Positions 26,478-36,570 are shown, counted from the stretch's first letter. The stretch: 64,000 bases of DNA from Listeria ivanovii subsp. londoniensis (GCF_000763495.1 NZ_CP009576.1:1126001-1190000); one strand, 5' to 3'. Notes: generated from the sequence alone by a model not told the origin. Made by a program: numbers and translations.

Positions 26478-26515
26478 TTATTTCTTCTATTATAGAAGAA
26501 ATAGCTATTTTTATG
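26472..26515. terminator. Bidirectional terminator between rpiA and GNAT gene
   Basis: 18-bp stem (26472-26489 with 26493-26510) with a three-base loop, A run before and T run after. Confidence 0.9.
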
Positions 26516-26945
26516 ATAATATTTTTTTCATTTCTTTATGCTCGATATTCGCATCTAGAAAAACATCAGAACAAGTTTCGTAGCCGAGCTTTTCGTAAAA
26601 GGGGATGGCTGTTAACTGGGCGCCGAGTTTTAGCTTTGTTAAACCATGCTTTCTTGCTTCTAGTTCGATTGCTTCCATAATTCGACGTCCACTACCAGTA
26701 CCACGAGCCATTTTTTGTGTGCAAATGCGTTCTACTTTACCGTACCCATCTTGCTCGCGAAATCTACCTGTTGCAAGGGGAATGCCATCGTCTGAATAAT
26801 CAACAAACATGACAACGGAATCCATTTCATCAAATTCGTCCCATTCTAGCGCTGGATCAACCTGTTGCTCAATAACAAAAACATCATTTCTAATTTTTAA
26901 GGCGGCTTGTTTACCGATTTCGTCTGTTACTTTCTTTACTGTCAA
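26511..26945 (-). CDS. GNAT-family N-acetyltransferase
   Basis: This protein of about 144 residues is a GNAT fold of the ElaA/YjcF type: IRNDVFVIEQQVDPALEWDEFD at the start, the acetyl-CoA loop MARGTGSGRRIMEAIE, and the late LGAQLTAIPFYEKLGYETCSDVF. YjcF-like enzymes have unknown substrates. The TTG at 26945 is preferred because AAGAAGGGA lies nine bases ahead; a GTG at 26969 overlapping the previous gene would add eight residues. It follows the esterase gene in the same minus-strand transcript. Confidence 0.8.
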   Translation of the reverse strand: MTVKKVTDEIGKQAALKIRNDVFVIEQQVDPALEWDEFDEMDSVVMFVDYSDDGIPLATGRFREQDGYGKVERICTQKMARGTGSGRRIMEAIELEARKHGLTKLKLGAQLTAIPFYEKLGYETCSDVFLDANIEHKEMKKILS

Positions 26946-26961
26946 TTTGTTTCGTCCCTTC

Positions 26962-27711
26962 TTATGCACGCATGCTTTCTAAGTCAAATGTATTCACTGG
27001 AAGCATAAATTGAAGTGATTCTTTGATGAAAGGCTGCCAGTATTTCCAGCGATGATCGCCATTAAATACCTGGAAATAATAATCAAACCCTCGTGAGGTC
27101 AAAATTTGTTCTAATGATTTATTCGGTGAAAGAAAATCAAGTACTTCATTGCCTGTTGTTTCGACAGCGGTTTCTTGGTCACCAATAATATGATAAATTT
27201 TTACTTTGGAAGGATCTACTTTTTCGGCTAGCGTTAGCATTGCCTCATCTACATAAGGAGAATGTAAAATCACATTACCGAAAGTGAAAGGGAATAAGAG
27301 GGCAGCTTTTAATGAGACAGATGCGCCTAGTGAATCCCCCATCAGGAACCTGCTAGTTGGCATTTGGAAAGAAGGAAAGCGTTTTTCAAGATAAGGAACG
27401 AGTTCAAATGCTAAGAACCTTATATAGGCATCATTTTGTTTCCCATCCGGGTGATATTTTTCCCGACGATCCATTACATTTTTGTAAGGAATACCAATGA
27501 AAATGGCCTTTTGAATTTGTTCAGTTAGCGCGAGTTCTTCTGATTGTCGAGCTAATTTTCCGAATTGAAAATAATCTTTGCCGTCTTGTACGATAAAAAG
27601 TGGGTATTTGTACAGTGGAGAAAAATCTGGTGGTAAGCAAATAATTAAGTCAAGATCCTCTCCTAGTGTTTTACTATAAAATTTCTCATCGAACATTTTG
27701 TGAGCTGTCAT
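26962..27711 (-). CDS. Alpha/beta-hydrolase esterase (putative esterase D/enterochelin-esterase fold)
   Basis: This protein of about 249 residues is a serine esterase. The nucleophile elbow is RFLMGDSLGASVSL (G-D-S-L-G), preceded by the strand YPLFIVQDGKDYFQFGKL and followed by a catalytic His candidate in VFNGDHRWKYWQPFI. This is the COG2819/esterase family; substrates in the group range from carboxyl esters to siderophore esters. The ATG at 27711 is chosen for its spacing from AAGGAGAG; two in-frame starts lie upstream (27738 and 27717). The GNAT gene follows directly. Confidence 0.78.
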   Translation of the reverse strand: MTAHKMFDEKFYSKTLGEDLDLIICLPPDFSPLYKYPLFIVQDGKDYFQFGKLARQSEELALTEQIQKAIFIGIPYKNVMDRREKYHPDGKQNDAYIRFLAFELVPYLEKRFPSFQMPTSRFLMGDSLGASVSLKAALLFPFTFGNVILHSPYVDEAMLTLAEKVDPSKVKIYHIIGDQETAVETTGNEVLDFLSPNKSLEQILTSRGFDYYFQVFNGDHRWKYWQPFIKESLQFMLPVNTFDLESMRA

Positions 27712-27928
27712 TTTCATTCTCTCCTTTCTTGAAATCATTCCTTCTAAGTGGATTGTTTTTTGAAAAGTTACTCTATTTTAGCATGAATCTGATAAAAAGA
27801 AAGAACATTTTGCCTATTTATGGAAAAATTTTTTCTTTTATTATATCATCACTGCAATATTACTGTTTAATATGCTATACTGGAACGTACAATAATTCAG
27901 TTTTAACGATAGAAAGTGGGGATTTTGA

Positions 27929-28948
27929 ATGAGTAAAGATATTGACTGGAGCAATTTAGGATTTAGTTATATTAAAACAGACAAACGTTACATTTCTTAT
28001 TGGAAAGACGGAGAATGGGACGAAGGTACGTTAACGGAAGATAATACACTACATATTAGTGAAGGTTCGACAGCGCTTCATTACGGACAACAATGTTTTG
28101 AAGGTTTAAAAGCTTATCGTTGCAAGGATGGTTCGATTAATCTTTTCCGCCCAGATCGTAATGCTGCTCGAATTCAAAAAAGCTGTGAGCGTTTATTAAT
28201 GCCATATATCCCAACAGAAAAATTTATTGATGCTTGTATGCAAGTAGTGAAGGCAAATGAAGCGTTTGTACCACCATATGGTTCAGGAGCAACACTTTAT
28301 TTACGTCCTTTTGTTATCGGTGTGGGAGATAATATTGGAGTTCATGCGGCACCGGAATATATTTTCTCGATTTTTTGTTCACCAGTAGGACCCTATTTCA
28401 AAGGTGGCATGGCTCCGACGAACTTTATTGTTTCTGATTATGACCGTGCCGCTCCAAATGGAACAGGTGCAGCAAAAGTTGGTGGGAACTATGCGGCTAG
28501 TTTGTTGCCAGGGAAAAATGCACAAGCTCGTAAATTTGGTGATTGTATTTATCTTGATCCTGCAACACATACGAAAATTGAAGAAGTAGGAGCAGCAAAT
28601 TTCTTTGGTATTACAAAAGAGAATAAATTTATCACACCATATTCTCCTTCGATTCTACCAAGTATTACAAAATATTCATTGCTTTATCTTGCAGAGCATC
28701 GTTTGGGACTTGAAGTAGAGGAAGGCGATGTATTTATTGATAAACTAGATGACTTCAAAGAGGCTGGAGCATGCGGGACAGCTGCTGTTATTACACCAAT
28801 TGGCGGAATTCAAACGAAAGATGATTTCCACGTTTTCTACAGTGAAACAGAGGTAGGTCCGGTAACTAAAAGGTTATTCGATGAACTTTCTGGAATTCAA
28901 TTTGGAGATATAGAAGCTCCGGAAAATTGGATTTATAAAGTAAAATAA
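27929..28948 (+). CDS. ilvE: Branched-chain amino acid aminotransferase
   Basis: This 339-residue fold-type IV PLP enzyme interconverts Leu, Ile and Val with their keto acids. The PLP Lys is in [16 protein letters not shown], and [15 protein letters not shown] and [11 protein letters not shown] with [15 protein letters not shown] are characteristic. In Listeria this reaction also feeds branched-chain fatty acid synthesis. The ATG follows GTGGGGA. It is a single gene ending in a strong hairpin shared with the convergent efflux gene. Confidence 0.93.
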   Translation: MSKDIDWSNLGFSYIKTDKRYISYWKDGEWDEGTLTEDNTLHISEGSTALHYGQQCFEGLKAYRCKDGSINLFRPDRNAARIQKSCERLLMPYIPTEKFIDACMQVVKANEAFVPPYGSGATLYLRPFVIGVGDNIGVHAAPEYIFSIFCSPVGPYFKGGMAPTNFIVSDYDRAAPNGTGAAKVGGNYAASLLPGKNAQARKFGDCIYLDPATHTKIEEVGAANFFGITKENKFITPYSPSILPSITKYSLLYLAEHRLGLEVEEGDVFIDKLDDFKEAGACGTAAVITPIGGIQTKDDFHVFYSETEVGPVTKRLFDELSGIQFGDIEAPENWIYKVK

Positions 28949-28952
28949 CAAG

Positions 28953-28992
28953 AAACAGGATTGACTCAAAATGATGAGTCAATCCTGTTTTT
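28953..28992. terminator. Bidirectional terminator between ilvE and efflux gene
   Basis: Stem AAACAGGATTGACTCA / TGAGTCAATCCTGTTT with a six-base loop, then T run. Confidence 0.9.
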
Positions 28993-28996
28993 ATTT

Positions 28997-30466
28997 TTAA
29001 CCAGAAATATGTTTTTTTGGTAAGATGAAATGTAAAATATAACTAACAATACAGCAAGCGAACATTACCCAGAACACCATATGAAGTCCACTATATAAAA
29101 TGTCTCGAAGTGGTCCAACAAGGTCAGCGCTAACATTTCCAGAAGTTTGTGGGCTAATTAGTTGGTTTAAATTGCTTCGATTCACTTCACTACCAGCAGC
29201 TTCGCGGAATTGGCTTGTCAGTACAGAGTTGAAAATTGTCCCGAATACTGCTACACCAATTGTTTGTCCAACTGTTCTAAAAAGCGTATTTGATGCAGTG
29301 GCAATTCCAGTTTGAAAGTTTGGAACTGCATCTTGCACAGTAACAGTGGTTGTTGTAAAAATAATTCCGAAGCCAAATCCCATAAATGCACTATTTAAAT
29401 AGAAGAAAATATCATTAGTTGTAGCAGGGAATAGAGCGAGTATCAGTCCACTCATAGCGGTAATCAATACACCAATACCTACAGTGTGGCGATTTCCAAG
29501 TGTCATTAATAGTTTTCCACCGATGAAAGAACCTATAATCCAGGTAACTGATAGTGGTGCAAGCATAAAGCCAGCAATGGTTGCGCCATGTCCAAGCATT
29601 CCTTGTGCCCACATCGGAATATAAACATTAATTCCAATCAAGAAGGCACTAATTAAGAACCCGATTAAGTTACCAATTAAAACGACTGGATTCTTAAATA
29701 AAACAAATGGCATAATCGGATCTTTGGCCCGCTTTTCCACAAAATAAAAAGCAATAAATAATAAAATAGAAACAACAAACAAGATGATAACGAGCGGTTC
29801 TGTCCAGTTGAGTGATTCACCAGCTCGCTGTAATGCAAATAATAATCCGAGTAACGCCACCGTAAATAGTGAAGCTCCGAGATAATCAATCGGTAGTTTC
29901 ACATGCTCGACACTTTCACGTAAGTATAGTAAAACGAGTACGATAGTCAAAAGTCCAATAGGTACATTGATAAAGAATATCCAGTGCCAAGAAAGTTGAT
30001 CCACTAAGAATCCACCAACAAGTGGTCCAAATACTCCGGCAATACCCCAAGCAGAACCCATAAACCCAAGCACTTTTGCCCTTTTTTCAAATGGATACAC
30101 GTCGGCGATAATTGTCATTGTTGAAGGTAAGATACCTCCTGCACCAATACCTTGAATTGCGCGAAAAATAATTAATTGTTCCATATTTTGTGCAAATCCA
30201 CAAAGCGATGAACCAATGATAAAAATAATTGTCGCAATCACAAAAATATTTTTTCGTCCATATAAATCAGACAGTTTTCCGTAAATCGGAACCGTCACTG
30301 CCGATGTCAGCAAATAAACAGAAAAAATCCAGTTCATTAACTCTATACCGTCCAACTGACTTACAATCGTTGGCATCGCGGTGCTCACGATGGTACCTTC
30401 AATAGCTGCCATAAATGTGGCAACAAATACGGCGATGGTAACGGCTTTCACTTTTGTTTGTTCCAA
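28997..30466 (-). CDS. MFS drug efflux transporter, DHA2 (14-helix) family
   Basis: This 489-residue protein has 14 hydrophobic segments and the family's N-terminal block AIEGTIVSTAMPTIVSQLDGIELMNWIFSVYLLTSAVTVPIYGKLSDLYGRKNIF (motifs D1 and A), followed by RAIQGIGAGGILPSTMTIIADVYP (motif B) and GSAWGIAGVFGPLVGGFLVDQLSWHWIFFINVPIG (motif C). These mark proton-driven multidrug exporters of the EmrB/QacA type. There is no adjacent regulator. The ATG on the minus strand follows AGGGAGGG. Confidence 0.88.
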   Translation of the reverse strand: MEQTKVKAVTIAVFVATFMAAIEGTIVSTAMPTIVSQLDGIELMNWIFSVYLLTSAVTVPIYGKLSDLYGRKNIFVIATIIFIIGSSLCGFAQNMEQLIIFRAIQGIGAGGILPSTMTIIADVYPFEKRAKVLGFMGSAWGIAGVFGPLVGGFLVDQLSWHWIFFINVPIGLLTIVLVLLYLRESVEHVKLPIDYLGASLFTVALLGLLFALQRAGESLNWTEPLVIILFVVSILLFIAFYFVEKRAKDPIMPFVLFKNPVVLIGNLIGFLISAFLIGINVYIPMWAQGMLGHGATIAGFMLAPLSVTWIIGSFIGGKLLMTLGNRHTVGIGVLITAMSGLILALFPATTNDIFFYLNSAFMGFGFGIIFTTTTVTVQDAVPNFQTGIATASNTLFRTVGQTIGVAVFGTIFNSVLTSQFREAAGSEVNRSNLNQLISPQTSGNVSADLVGPLRDILYSGLHMVFWVMFACCIVSYILHFILPKKHISG

Positions 30467-30608
30467 AAAATTCCCTCCCTTTTCGTCTACCGAATTATAG
30501 CATAGAAAAGAAGTAAATTGGAAAAAAACTTAATCCTAAGAAATGCACTTCAAACAGATAAGCGCTATAATGAAATAGATAAAAGTGAACTAAAAAGGAG
30601 GATTTTTT

Positions 30609-31661
30609 TTGAGTTACGAACCAAATACAAACAAAACAATGCAAAAAATCAAACAATTAACATCTATCCCAAGCCCGACAGGTAATACAGGGAAAATTAT
30701 TGAAACGATTGCGAAGGATTTAGATACTGCTAATATTCCGTATAAATTAAATAATAAGGGTGGTTTGATTGTCACACTTCCTGGTAAAGACACTACAAAA
30801 CATCGAATGTTAACTGCCCATGTGGATACGCTTGGTGCAATGGTAAAGGAAATTAAATCAGACGGAAGATTACTTTTAAGTTTGATTGGAGGATATCGTT
30901 TTAACGCAATTGAAGGTGAATATTGTACGATTGAAACAAGCGATGGTGATTTGTACAGTGGCACCATTCTAATGCATCAAACCTCCGTTCATGTATATAA
31001 AGACGCAGGAACCGCAGAACGTAATGATAAAAACATGGAAGTTCGTTTAGATGTGCGAGCGTTGGATGCAGAAAGTGTTCGTGCACTTGGAATTGAAGTA
31101 GGAGATTTTGTTTCATTTGATCCAAGAACACAAATTATTAATGAGGAATACATTAAATCTCGTCATTTAGATGATAAAGCAAGTGTCGCGATTTTATTAC
31201 AATTGATTCACTTTATTAATGATAAGAAGCTAGAATTACCGCATACAACACATTTCTTAATTTCTAATAATGAAGAAATTGGTTATGGAGGGAACTCAAA
31301 TATTCCGGCAGAAACAGTGGAATATTTAGCGGTAGATATGGGTGCGCTTGGAGACGGACAAACATCAGACGAATATACAGTTTCGATTTGCGCGAAAGAC
31401 GGTAGCGGCCCTTATCACTTAGGATTACGGAAACACTTAGTTGAACTTGCTAAAAAGAATAATATTGATTACAAATTAGATATTTATCCTTACTATGCAT
31501 CTGATGCCAGTGCGGCAATCAATGCTGGAAATGATATCGTTCATGGTTTAATTGGCCCAGGAGTTGATGCGAGTCACGCTTATGAACGCACGCACCGGGA
31601 TTCGCTTTATCATACAGAAAAATTAGTTTATGCATATTTGTTTTCGAATATATTGAAATAG
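30609..31661 (+). CDS. M42-family aminopeptidase (glutamyl aminopeptidase/cellulase-like)
   Basis: This 350-residue cytoplasmic metallopeptidase has the M42 zinc motifs TAHVDTLGAMV (His-x-Asp), SRHLDDKASVAIL (bridging Asp), ISNNEEIGYGGNS (catalytic Glu pair), AVDMGALGDG and the late GPGVDASHAYERTHRDSL with the last metal His. Such enzymes form large tetrahedral dodecamers that trim peptides. The start is TTG at 30609 behind AAAGGAGG. A -10 TATAAT is at 30566-30571. The glutathione peroxidase gene follows by 12 bp in the same transcript. Confidence 0.88.
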   Translation: MSYEPNTNKTMQKIKQLTSIPSPTGNTGKIIETIAKDLDTANIPYKLNNKGGLIVTLPGKDTTKHRMLTAHVDTLGAMVKEIKSDGRLLLSLIGGYRFNAIEGEYCTIETSDGDLYSGTILMHQTSVHVYKDAGTAERNDKNMEVRLDVRALDAESVRALGIEVGDFVSFDPRTQIINEEYIKSRHLDDKASVAILLQLIHFINDKKLELPHTTHFLISNNEEIGYGGNSNIPAETVEYLAVDMGALGDGQTSDEYTVSICAKDGSGPYHLGLRKHLVELAKKNNIDYKLDIYPYYASDASAAINAGNDIVHGLIGPGVDASHAYERTHRDSLYHTEKLVYAYLFSNILK

Positions 31662-31673
31662 GAGGAATAACTT

Positions 31674-32150
31674 ATGAATGTCCACGATTTTTCTGAAAAA
31701 GCAATGAATGGAAAAGATATATCATTAAGTGATTATAAAGGTAAAGTGTTATTAATTGTTAACACTGCAAGTAAATGTGGCTTAACACCTCAGCTAGAAG
31801 GACTCGAGGCAATGTACAAAAAGCTTGGCGGGGACAATTTTGAAATTCTAGGTTTTCCGTGCAACCAATTTTTACGCCAAGATCCAGCAAGTGATGAGGA
31901 GATTTTGGAATTTTGTCAAATGAATTATGGCGTGACCTTCCAAATGTTTTCAAAAATCAAAGTAAAAGGCAAAGACGCTACTCCACTATATAAGTATTTA
32001 ACGGAACAAACTGGTGGAAAGAAAGTAGAATGGAACTTTGCTAAGTTTTTAATTGATGAAAATGGTGAGGTTGTCGAACGTTTCCCATCAAAAATGAAAC
32101 CAGAAGATTTTGAGGACAAAGTGGAAGCATTAGTTGCACAGGTAAAATAA
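31674..32150 (+). CDS. Glutathione peroxidase-family thiol peroxidase
   Basis: This 158-residue thioredoxin-fold protein matches the bacterial GPx/BsaA family. The peroxidatic Cys is in NTASKCGLTPQLEGLE (Sec position in animal enzymes), the partner Cys in LGFPCNQFLRQDP, and the Trp-Asn in VEWNFAKFLID. Members without selenium usually take electrons from thioredoxin. It is co-transcribed with the M42 peptidase and ends at a terminator. Confidence 0.9.
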   Translation: MNVHDFSEKAMNGKDISLSDYKGKVLLIVNTASKCGLTPQLEGLEAMYKKLGGDNFEILGFPCNQFLRQDPASDEEILEFCQMNYGVTFQMFSKIKVKGKDATPLYKYLTEQTGGKKVEWNFAKFLIDENGEVVERFPSKMKPEDFEDKVEALVAQVK

Positions 32151-32157
32151 TATACAG

Positions 32158-32190
32158 AAACTCGGTAGTGTCATTATACCGAGTTTTTTT
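32158..32190 (+). terminator. Terminator after glutathione peroxidase gene
   Basis: Perfect 10-bp stem AAACTCGGTA / TACCGAGTTT (32158-32167 with 32177-32186) and a T run. Confidence 0.9.
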
Positions 32191-32230
32191 GCATCTTAAG
32201 GGGGATTAATTGCAAGTTGCAAATATTAGC

Positions 32231-32258
32231 TTGTAGTTTGTGGTGGACTATTTATAAT
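32231..32258 (+). promoter_or_regulatory. Promoter of the LytTR-ABC operon
   Basis: -35 TTGTAG (32231-32236), 16-bp spacer, -10 TATAAT (32253-32258). Upstream lie two TTGCAA palindromes (32210-32215 and 32217-32222) separated by one base, a possible regulator site. Confidence 0.6.
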
Positions 32259-32280
32259 GTAATAGAGAGGAGGAGACTAG

Positions 32281-32736
32281 ATGAAATTTCGTCTAAAACA
32301 AGACAGCGATATGACGATTGGTGAAGTAGAGATACACTACCACCCAAGTGATATGGCAGAACTAAGCAATACTATTTCAAATTTAGAAGAAAAACAAGCG
32401 AAAATTTCTGTAAAAAAAGATGCAGCTACCTATTTGCTCGAAAAAACCCAGATTTTATATTTTGAAGCAGTGGAAAACAAAATTTTTGTTTACACAGAAA
32501 AAGAAGTGTATGAAACTTATTGGAAATTATATGAACTAGAAGAAAGATTTAAAGAAAGCACTTTTTTTAGATGTTCTAAGTCAATGATTCTAAATATCGA
32601 ATGGATTGAAAAAGTCTCCTCAGGTTTTAATGGCAGGTTTGAAGCGAAATTACTTAATGGAGAAAAAGTGATTATTTCCAGGCAATATGCTAAAGTTTTG
32701 AAACAAAAATTGCAGATTGGAGGGAGAAAAAAATGA
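32281..32736 (+). CDS. Stand-alone LytTR-family DNA-binding regulator
   Basis: This 151-residue protein has a C-terminal LytTR domain (about 50-148): ILYFEAVENKIFVYTEKEVYETYWKLYELEERF, FFRCSKSMILNIEWIEKV, and EAKLLNGEKVIISRQYAKVLKQKL. There is no receiver domain; the N-terminal 45 residues are a short helical lead. Such solo LytTR proteins are commonly paired with a DUF3021 membrane protein, as here, and regulate the adjacent ABC transporter and themselves. The four genes overlap or nearly overlap, so this is one operon. Confidence 0.88.
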   Translation: MKFRLKQDSDMTIGEVEIHYHPSDMAELSNTISNLEEKQAKISVKKDAATYLLEKTQILYFEAVENKIFVYTEKEVYETYWKLYELEERFKESTFFRCSKSMILNIEWIEKVSSGFNGRFEAKLLNGEKVIISRQYAKVLKQKLQIGGRKK

Positions 32737-33161
32737 GAGAAAAGATAATTCGTTTTATTCAATCGGTATCAATTATTTTTACGGGTTCGATTATTACGAT
32801 GAGTTTTTCTTATATTGCTTTTGGCAGAGCAGATGAAGTATCCACGCGAGATATTTTTGCTTTATTAATTTTTAGTATTACCGTTATTATCGTTCAACAG
32901 TTACTTTTCAAAGAATCAGCAGAAAAAAAGCTAACTTTTGATGGTCGGCTAATCATTCATTTTCTTTTTATTGAAGGTGCAATTTTAGGAATTGGTTGGA
33001 TACTTGATTGGTATGATTCTTTTATAAACTTTATTATTATTTTCGGATTTGTTGCTCTAACTTTTCTCCTTATGCATCTTTTTTTCCATTTGCAAGATAT
33101 GAAAGTAAGCAACGAAATTAATCAAAAATTAGCAGAAATGCGCAAAAAGGAGAAAAAATGA
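32733..33161 (+). CDS. DUF3021 membrane protein
   Basis: This 142-residue protein has four membrane helices (about 14-32, 42-60, 72-92, 96-118) and a charged C-terminal tail (MKVSNEINQKLAEMRKKEKK). This is the DUF3021 layout found beside solo LytTR genes. It may hold the regulator at the membrane or inhibit it, as shown for similar LytTR regulatory pairs in streptococci. It overlaps the neighbours by four bases on each side. Confidence 0.82.
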   Translation: MREKIIRFIQSVSIIFTGSIITMSFSYIAFGRADEVSTRDIFALLIFSITVIIVQQLLFKESAEKKLTFDGRLIIHFLFIEGAILGIGWILDWYDSFINFIIIFGFVALTFLLMHLFFHLQDMKVSNEINQKLAEMRKKEKK

Positions 33162-34069
33162 TAAAATTAACCAAGCTTGTTAAAAACTATGGAAAAGTAG
33201 AAGCAGTCAAAGGCATTAATTTAGAAGTCGAAAAAGGAGAATTATTTGCGTTTCTTGGTGAAAATGGCGCAGGTAAATCAACAACGATTAGTATGATTTG
33301 TACAGAAAGTGAACCGACATCTGGTGAAATATTTATTGACGATGAAAAATTAACTTTTAAAAATAAAAAAGCTTTCCGTCAAAAACTAGGCGTGGTTTTT
33401 CAAGATAATGTTTTGGATGATTTATTGACGGTCAAAGAAAATTTATATAATCGAGCAAGTTTGTATGGAAAGACAAAAGCGGAAATTGCGGCGCGACTTG
33501 AGCTGGTTTCTTCTATTATGGGAATTGATGATATTTTGGAGCGCCGTTTTGAGAAATTGTCGGGTGGACAGAAGCGCCGGGCGGAAATTGCTAGAGCGAT
33601 TATGCATGAACCAGAAATTTTGCTCTTAGATGAACCAACAACAGGACTTGATCCGAAAACAAGAGTGAGCGTTTGGAACATTATCAATTATTTACGGGAG
33701 CAATTTGGAATTACGGTTTTCTTAACGACGCATTACTTAGAAGAAGCGAAAGATGCTGATCAACTGGCGGTTATTAACAAAGGAGAAATCATTGCTCAAG
33801 GAACGCCATCGGAAATAAGAAGTCGTTTTTCAGTGGATAAAATTGTCTTTTATGATGTGGATTTCGCGAAACTTCAACCGATTATTCAACAAGTGGGGTT
33901 ACCATTCCAAATCTCAAAAGGGAATATGCGAGTCGACATGATAGATGGAAATATCGGAATTTTGGCTCTTTTAAACCAAACGGATGAATTATATGGTTCT
34001 TTTGAAGTAATTAAAGGCAATCTTGATGACGCATTTATCTCGATGATTAAGGAGGATTCCAATGATTAG
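33158..34069 (+). CDS. ABC-2-type transporter ATPase
   Basis: This 303-residue ATPase of the NatA/CcmA class has Walker A GENGAGKST, Q-loop VVFQDNVLDDLLTVKENL, signature LSGGQKRRAEIARAI, Walker B ILLLDEPTTGLDPKTR and the switch His in FLTTHYLEEA. A C-terminal extension of about 80 residues after residue 220 is typical of drug or sodium exporters of this class. It overlaps the permease gene by eight bases. Confidence 0.9.
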   Translation: MIKLTKLVKNYGKVEAVKGINLEVEKGELFAFLGENGAGKSTTISMICTESEPTSGEIFIDDEKLTFKNKKAFRQKLGVVFQDNVLDDLLTVKENLYNRASLYGKTKAEIAARLELVSSIMGIDDILERRFEKLSGGQKRRAEIARAIMHEPEILLLDEPTTGLDPKTRVSVWNIINYLREQFGITVFLTTHYLEEAKDADQLAVINKGEIIAQGTPSEIRSRFSVDKIVFYDVDFAKLQPIIQQVGLPFQISKGNMRVDMIDGNIGILALLNQTDELYGSFEVIKGNLDDAFISMIKEDSND

Positions 34070-34916
34070 TCGCAACCTAAAATTATATTTTCGGGATCGT
34101 ACCGCTGTTTTTATGTCAATGCTTACGGTTTTAATTATTATTGGTTTATATGCTATTTTTCTAGGAAATAATATGGAGCAAATGTTTGAACAAGCAGCAC
34201 AGCAAACTACAGGCGTTGGCGAATTAGTAGATACTTGGGTAATTGCTGGTATTTTATCAATTACTCCTGTGACTGTCTCGTTAGCAGTATTTTCCATCAA
34301 AATTCACGATGAGGAACAAAGTATTGCGAGAAGTTTTGCGATTACCCCTGCCTCTAGATGGCGAATTGTGTTTAGTTATATCGTTAGTGGAATTGTTGCT
34401 TCTTTTCTGATTTCCCTTGTGACTTTAGTTGTCGGTGAAGCATATATTTGGTTAACAGGAGGCGCAATTTTGCCTTTAGATAGTTGGCTAAGTTTAATCG
34501 GGATTGTTTTAATTAATGTTTTTTGTGGCAGCAGTATCATGTTTTTTATTGCTAGTTTGGTGAAAAAAGCGAGTGCCTTTAGCTCTGTTTCAACTATTGT
34601 TGGGACAGTTATCGGTTTTATCGCGGGGATTTATTTGCCGATTGGATCACTACCAGCTGCTGTTCAAACTATTATGAAGTGTTTTCCGTTTACATATGGA
34701 GCATCAAGTATTCGTGAAATTATGACGAAAGAACCGCTTCAACAAGTTTTCGGAGGGAATAGTGAAGCGTTAAAAGCCACAAAAGAAATGATTGGTGTAA
34801 CGATTTATTGGGGTGATAAGACCGTAACAATAGCCATGTGTTTAGTGATTTTAATCGGATTTGCACTCATTTTTGGTATTTTATCTGTTCTCCTAATGAA
34901 ACGACAAACAAAATAA
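34062..34916 (+). CDS. ABC-2-type transporter permease
   Basis: This 284-residue membrane protein has six hydrophobic helices, starting with the typical cytoplasmic lead MISRNLKLYFRDRTAVF and helix VFMSMLTVLIIIGLYAIFLG. The block IAGIYLPIGSLPAAVQTIMKCFPFTY is the ABC-2 signature near the C-terminus. It completes a LytTR/DUF3021/ABC operon. The exported substrate is unknown; related systems move bacitracin-like peptides, lantibiotics or sodium. Confidence 0.88.
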   Translation: MISRNLKLYFRDRTAVFMSMLTVLIIIGLYAIFLGNNMEQMFEQAAQQTTGVGELVDTWVIAGILSITPVTVSLAVFSIKIHDEEQSIARSFAITPASRWRIVFSYIVSGIVASFLISLVTLVVGEAYIWLTGGAILPLDSWLSLIGIVLINVFCGSSIMFFIASLVKKASAFSSVSTIVGTVIGFIAGIYLPIGSLPAAVQTIMKCFPFTYGASSIREIMTKEPLQQVFGGNSEALKATKEMIGVTIYWGDKTVTIAMCLVILIGFALIFGILSVLLMKRQTK

Positions 34917-34996
34917 TTTTGGGTAAAAAAACAGCCGAAATCTTCCTAGTTATGCTATACTAATGGAATGTGAATGAATCTAGGAGGAAAATAACA

Positions 34997-36565
34997 ATGA
35001 GTCAAGATTTGCAAAAAGAAGTTGCTTCACGCAAAACGTTTGCGATTATTTCTCACCCGGATGCTGGGAAAACGACTATTACAGAGCAACTATTACTGTT
35101 TGGTGGCGTTATTCGTTCAGCTGGGACGGTAAAGGGAAAGAAATCTGGCAAGTTTGCGACAAGTGACTGGATGGAAATTGAAAAACAACGTGGTATCTCG
35201 GTAACGAGTTCTGTGATGCAATTTGATTATAATGGTTCGAGAATTAATATTTTAGATACACCAGGGCACTCCGATTTCAGTGAAGATACGTACCGGACGT
35301 TAATGGCCGTGGATAGCGCGGTAATGGTTATTGATGCGGCAAAAGGTATCGAAGCTCAAACGTTAAAACTATTTAAAGTTTGTCGGATGCGCGGAATTCC
35401 TATTTTTACTTTTATCAACAAAATGGACCGTCAAGGGAAAATGCCACTTGAATTACTTGCTGAGTTAGAAGAAGTTCTAGGGATTGAATCTTATCCAATG
35501 AACTGGCCGATTGGTATGGGTAAAGAGCTTGCTGGGCTTTATGACCGCTACCACCGGGTGATTGAGCAATATCGTTCAGAAGAAGAAGAGCGTTTCTTGC
35601 CTCTTGGTGAAGATGGTGATTTGAAAGAACCGCACGCTATTCAGAAATCACTTTATTATGATCAAGCGTTAGAAGAGATTATGCTATTAGATGAAGCGGG
35701 TAACGATTTTAGTCGCGAACGAATTATTTCAGGAGAGCAAACGCCAGTATTTTTTGGAAGTGCGCTTACTAATTTTGGAGTAGAGACATTCTTACGGACT
35801 TTTGTTGACTTTGCTCCATCTCCATCAAGTCATGAATCAAATGAGGGTATTATTGAAGCGGATAATCCGAAGTTTTCAGGTTTTATCTTCAAAATTCAAG
35901 CAAATATGAATCCAGCTCACCGTGATCGAATCGCTTTTATTCGGATTTGTTCTGGGGAATTTGAGCGTGGGATGAATGTGACGTTGACTCGAACTGGAAA
36001 AAATATTAAGCTAGCTAACTCTACTCAGTTTATGGCAGATGATCGGGAAACTGTTAATCGAGCAGTAGCTGGTGATATTATCGGCTTGTATGATACTGGG
36101 AATTATCAAATTGGTGATACAATTACCAATGGTAGCAAAAAATTAGAATTTGAGAAACTACCACAATTCACACCAGAATTATTTATGCGTGTTTATGCGA
36201 AAAATGTCATGAAACAAAAGCATTTTCATAAAGGTGTCGAACAACTCGTTCAAGAAGGTGCCATACAGTTGTTCAAAACTTGGCGTACGGAAGAATATAT
36301 CATTGGAGCTGTTGGTCAGTTGCAATTTGAAGTATTCGAACATCGGATGCGAGGGGAGTATAATTCGGAAATTCGGATGGAGCCAATCGGGAAGAAAATT
36401 GCTCGTTGGGTAAAAGAAGAGGATGCGGATGAAAAACTTTCCACTGCAAGAAGTATGCTAGTGAAAGATCGCTTCGACCAACCATTATTCTTATTTGAGA
36501 ATGAGTTTGCAATCAATTGGTTTAATGATAAAAATCCAGACATTGAATTAACTTCTTTACTATAA
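34997..36565 (+). CDS. prfC: Peptide chain release factor 3
   Basis: This 522-residue translational GTPase removes RF1/RF2 from the ribosome after peptide release. It has G1 [16 protein letters not shown], the switch region [12 protein letters not shown]3 [16 protein letters not shown] and G4 NKMDR, then the domain II beta barrel and RF3-specific C-terminus. The ATG at 34997 follows TAGGAGGAAA; upstream in-frame codons would extend into the leader. It is monocistronic with a terminator. It must not be confused with the virulence regulator prfA. Confidence 0.95.
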   Translation: MSQDLQKEVASRKTFAIISHPDAGKTTITEQLLLFGGVIRSAGTVKGKKSGKFATSDWMEIEKQRGISVTSSVMQFDYNGSRINILDTPGHSDFSEDTYRTLMAVDSAVMVIDAAKGIEAQTLKLFKVCRMRGIPIFTFINKMDRQGKMPLELLAELEEVLGIESYPMNWPIGMGKELAGLYDRYHRVIEQYRSEEEERFLPLGEDGDLKEPHAIQKSLYYDQALEEIMLLDEAGNDFSRERIISGEQTPVFFGSALTNFGVETFLRTFVDFAPSPSSHESNEGIIEADNPKFSGFIFKIQANMNPAHRDRIAFIRICSGEFERGMNVTLTRTGKNIKLANSTQFMADDRETVNRAVAGDIIGLYDTGNYQIGDTITNGSKKLEFEKLPQFTPELFMRVYAKNVMKQKHFHKGVEQLVQEGAIQLFKTWRTEEYIIGAVGQLQFEVFEHRMRGEYNSEIRMEPIGKKIARWVKEEDADEKLSTARSMLVKDRFDQPLFLFENEFAINWFNDKNPDIELTSLL

Positions 36566-36570
36566 AAGTT

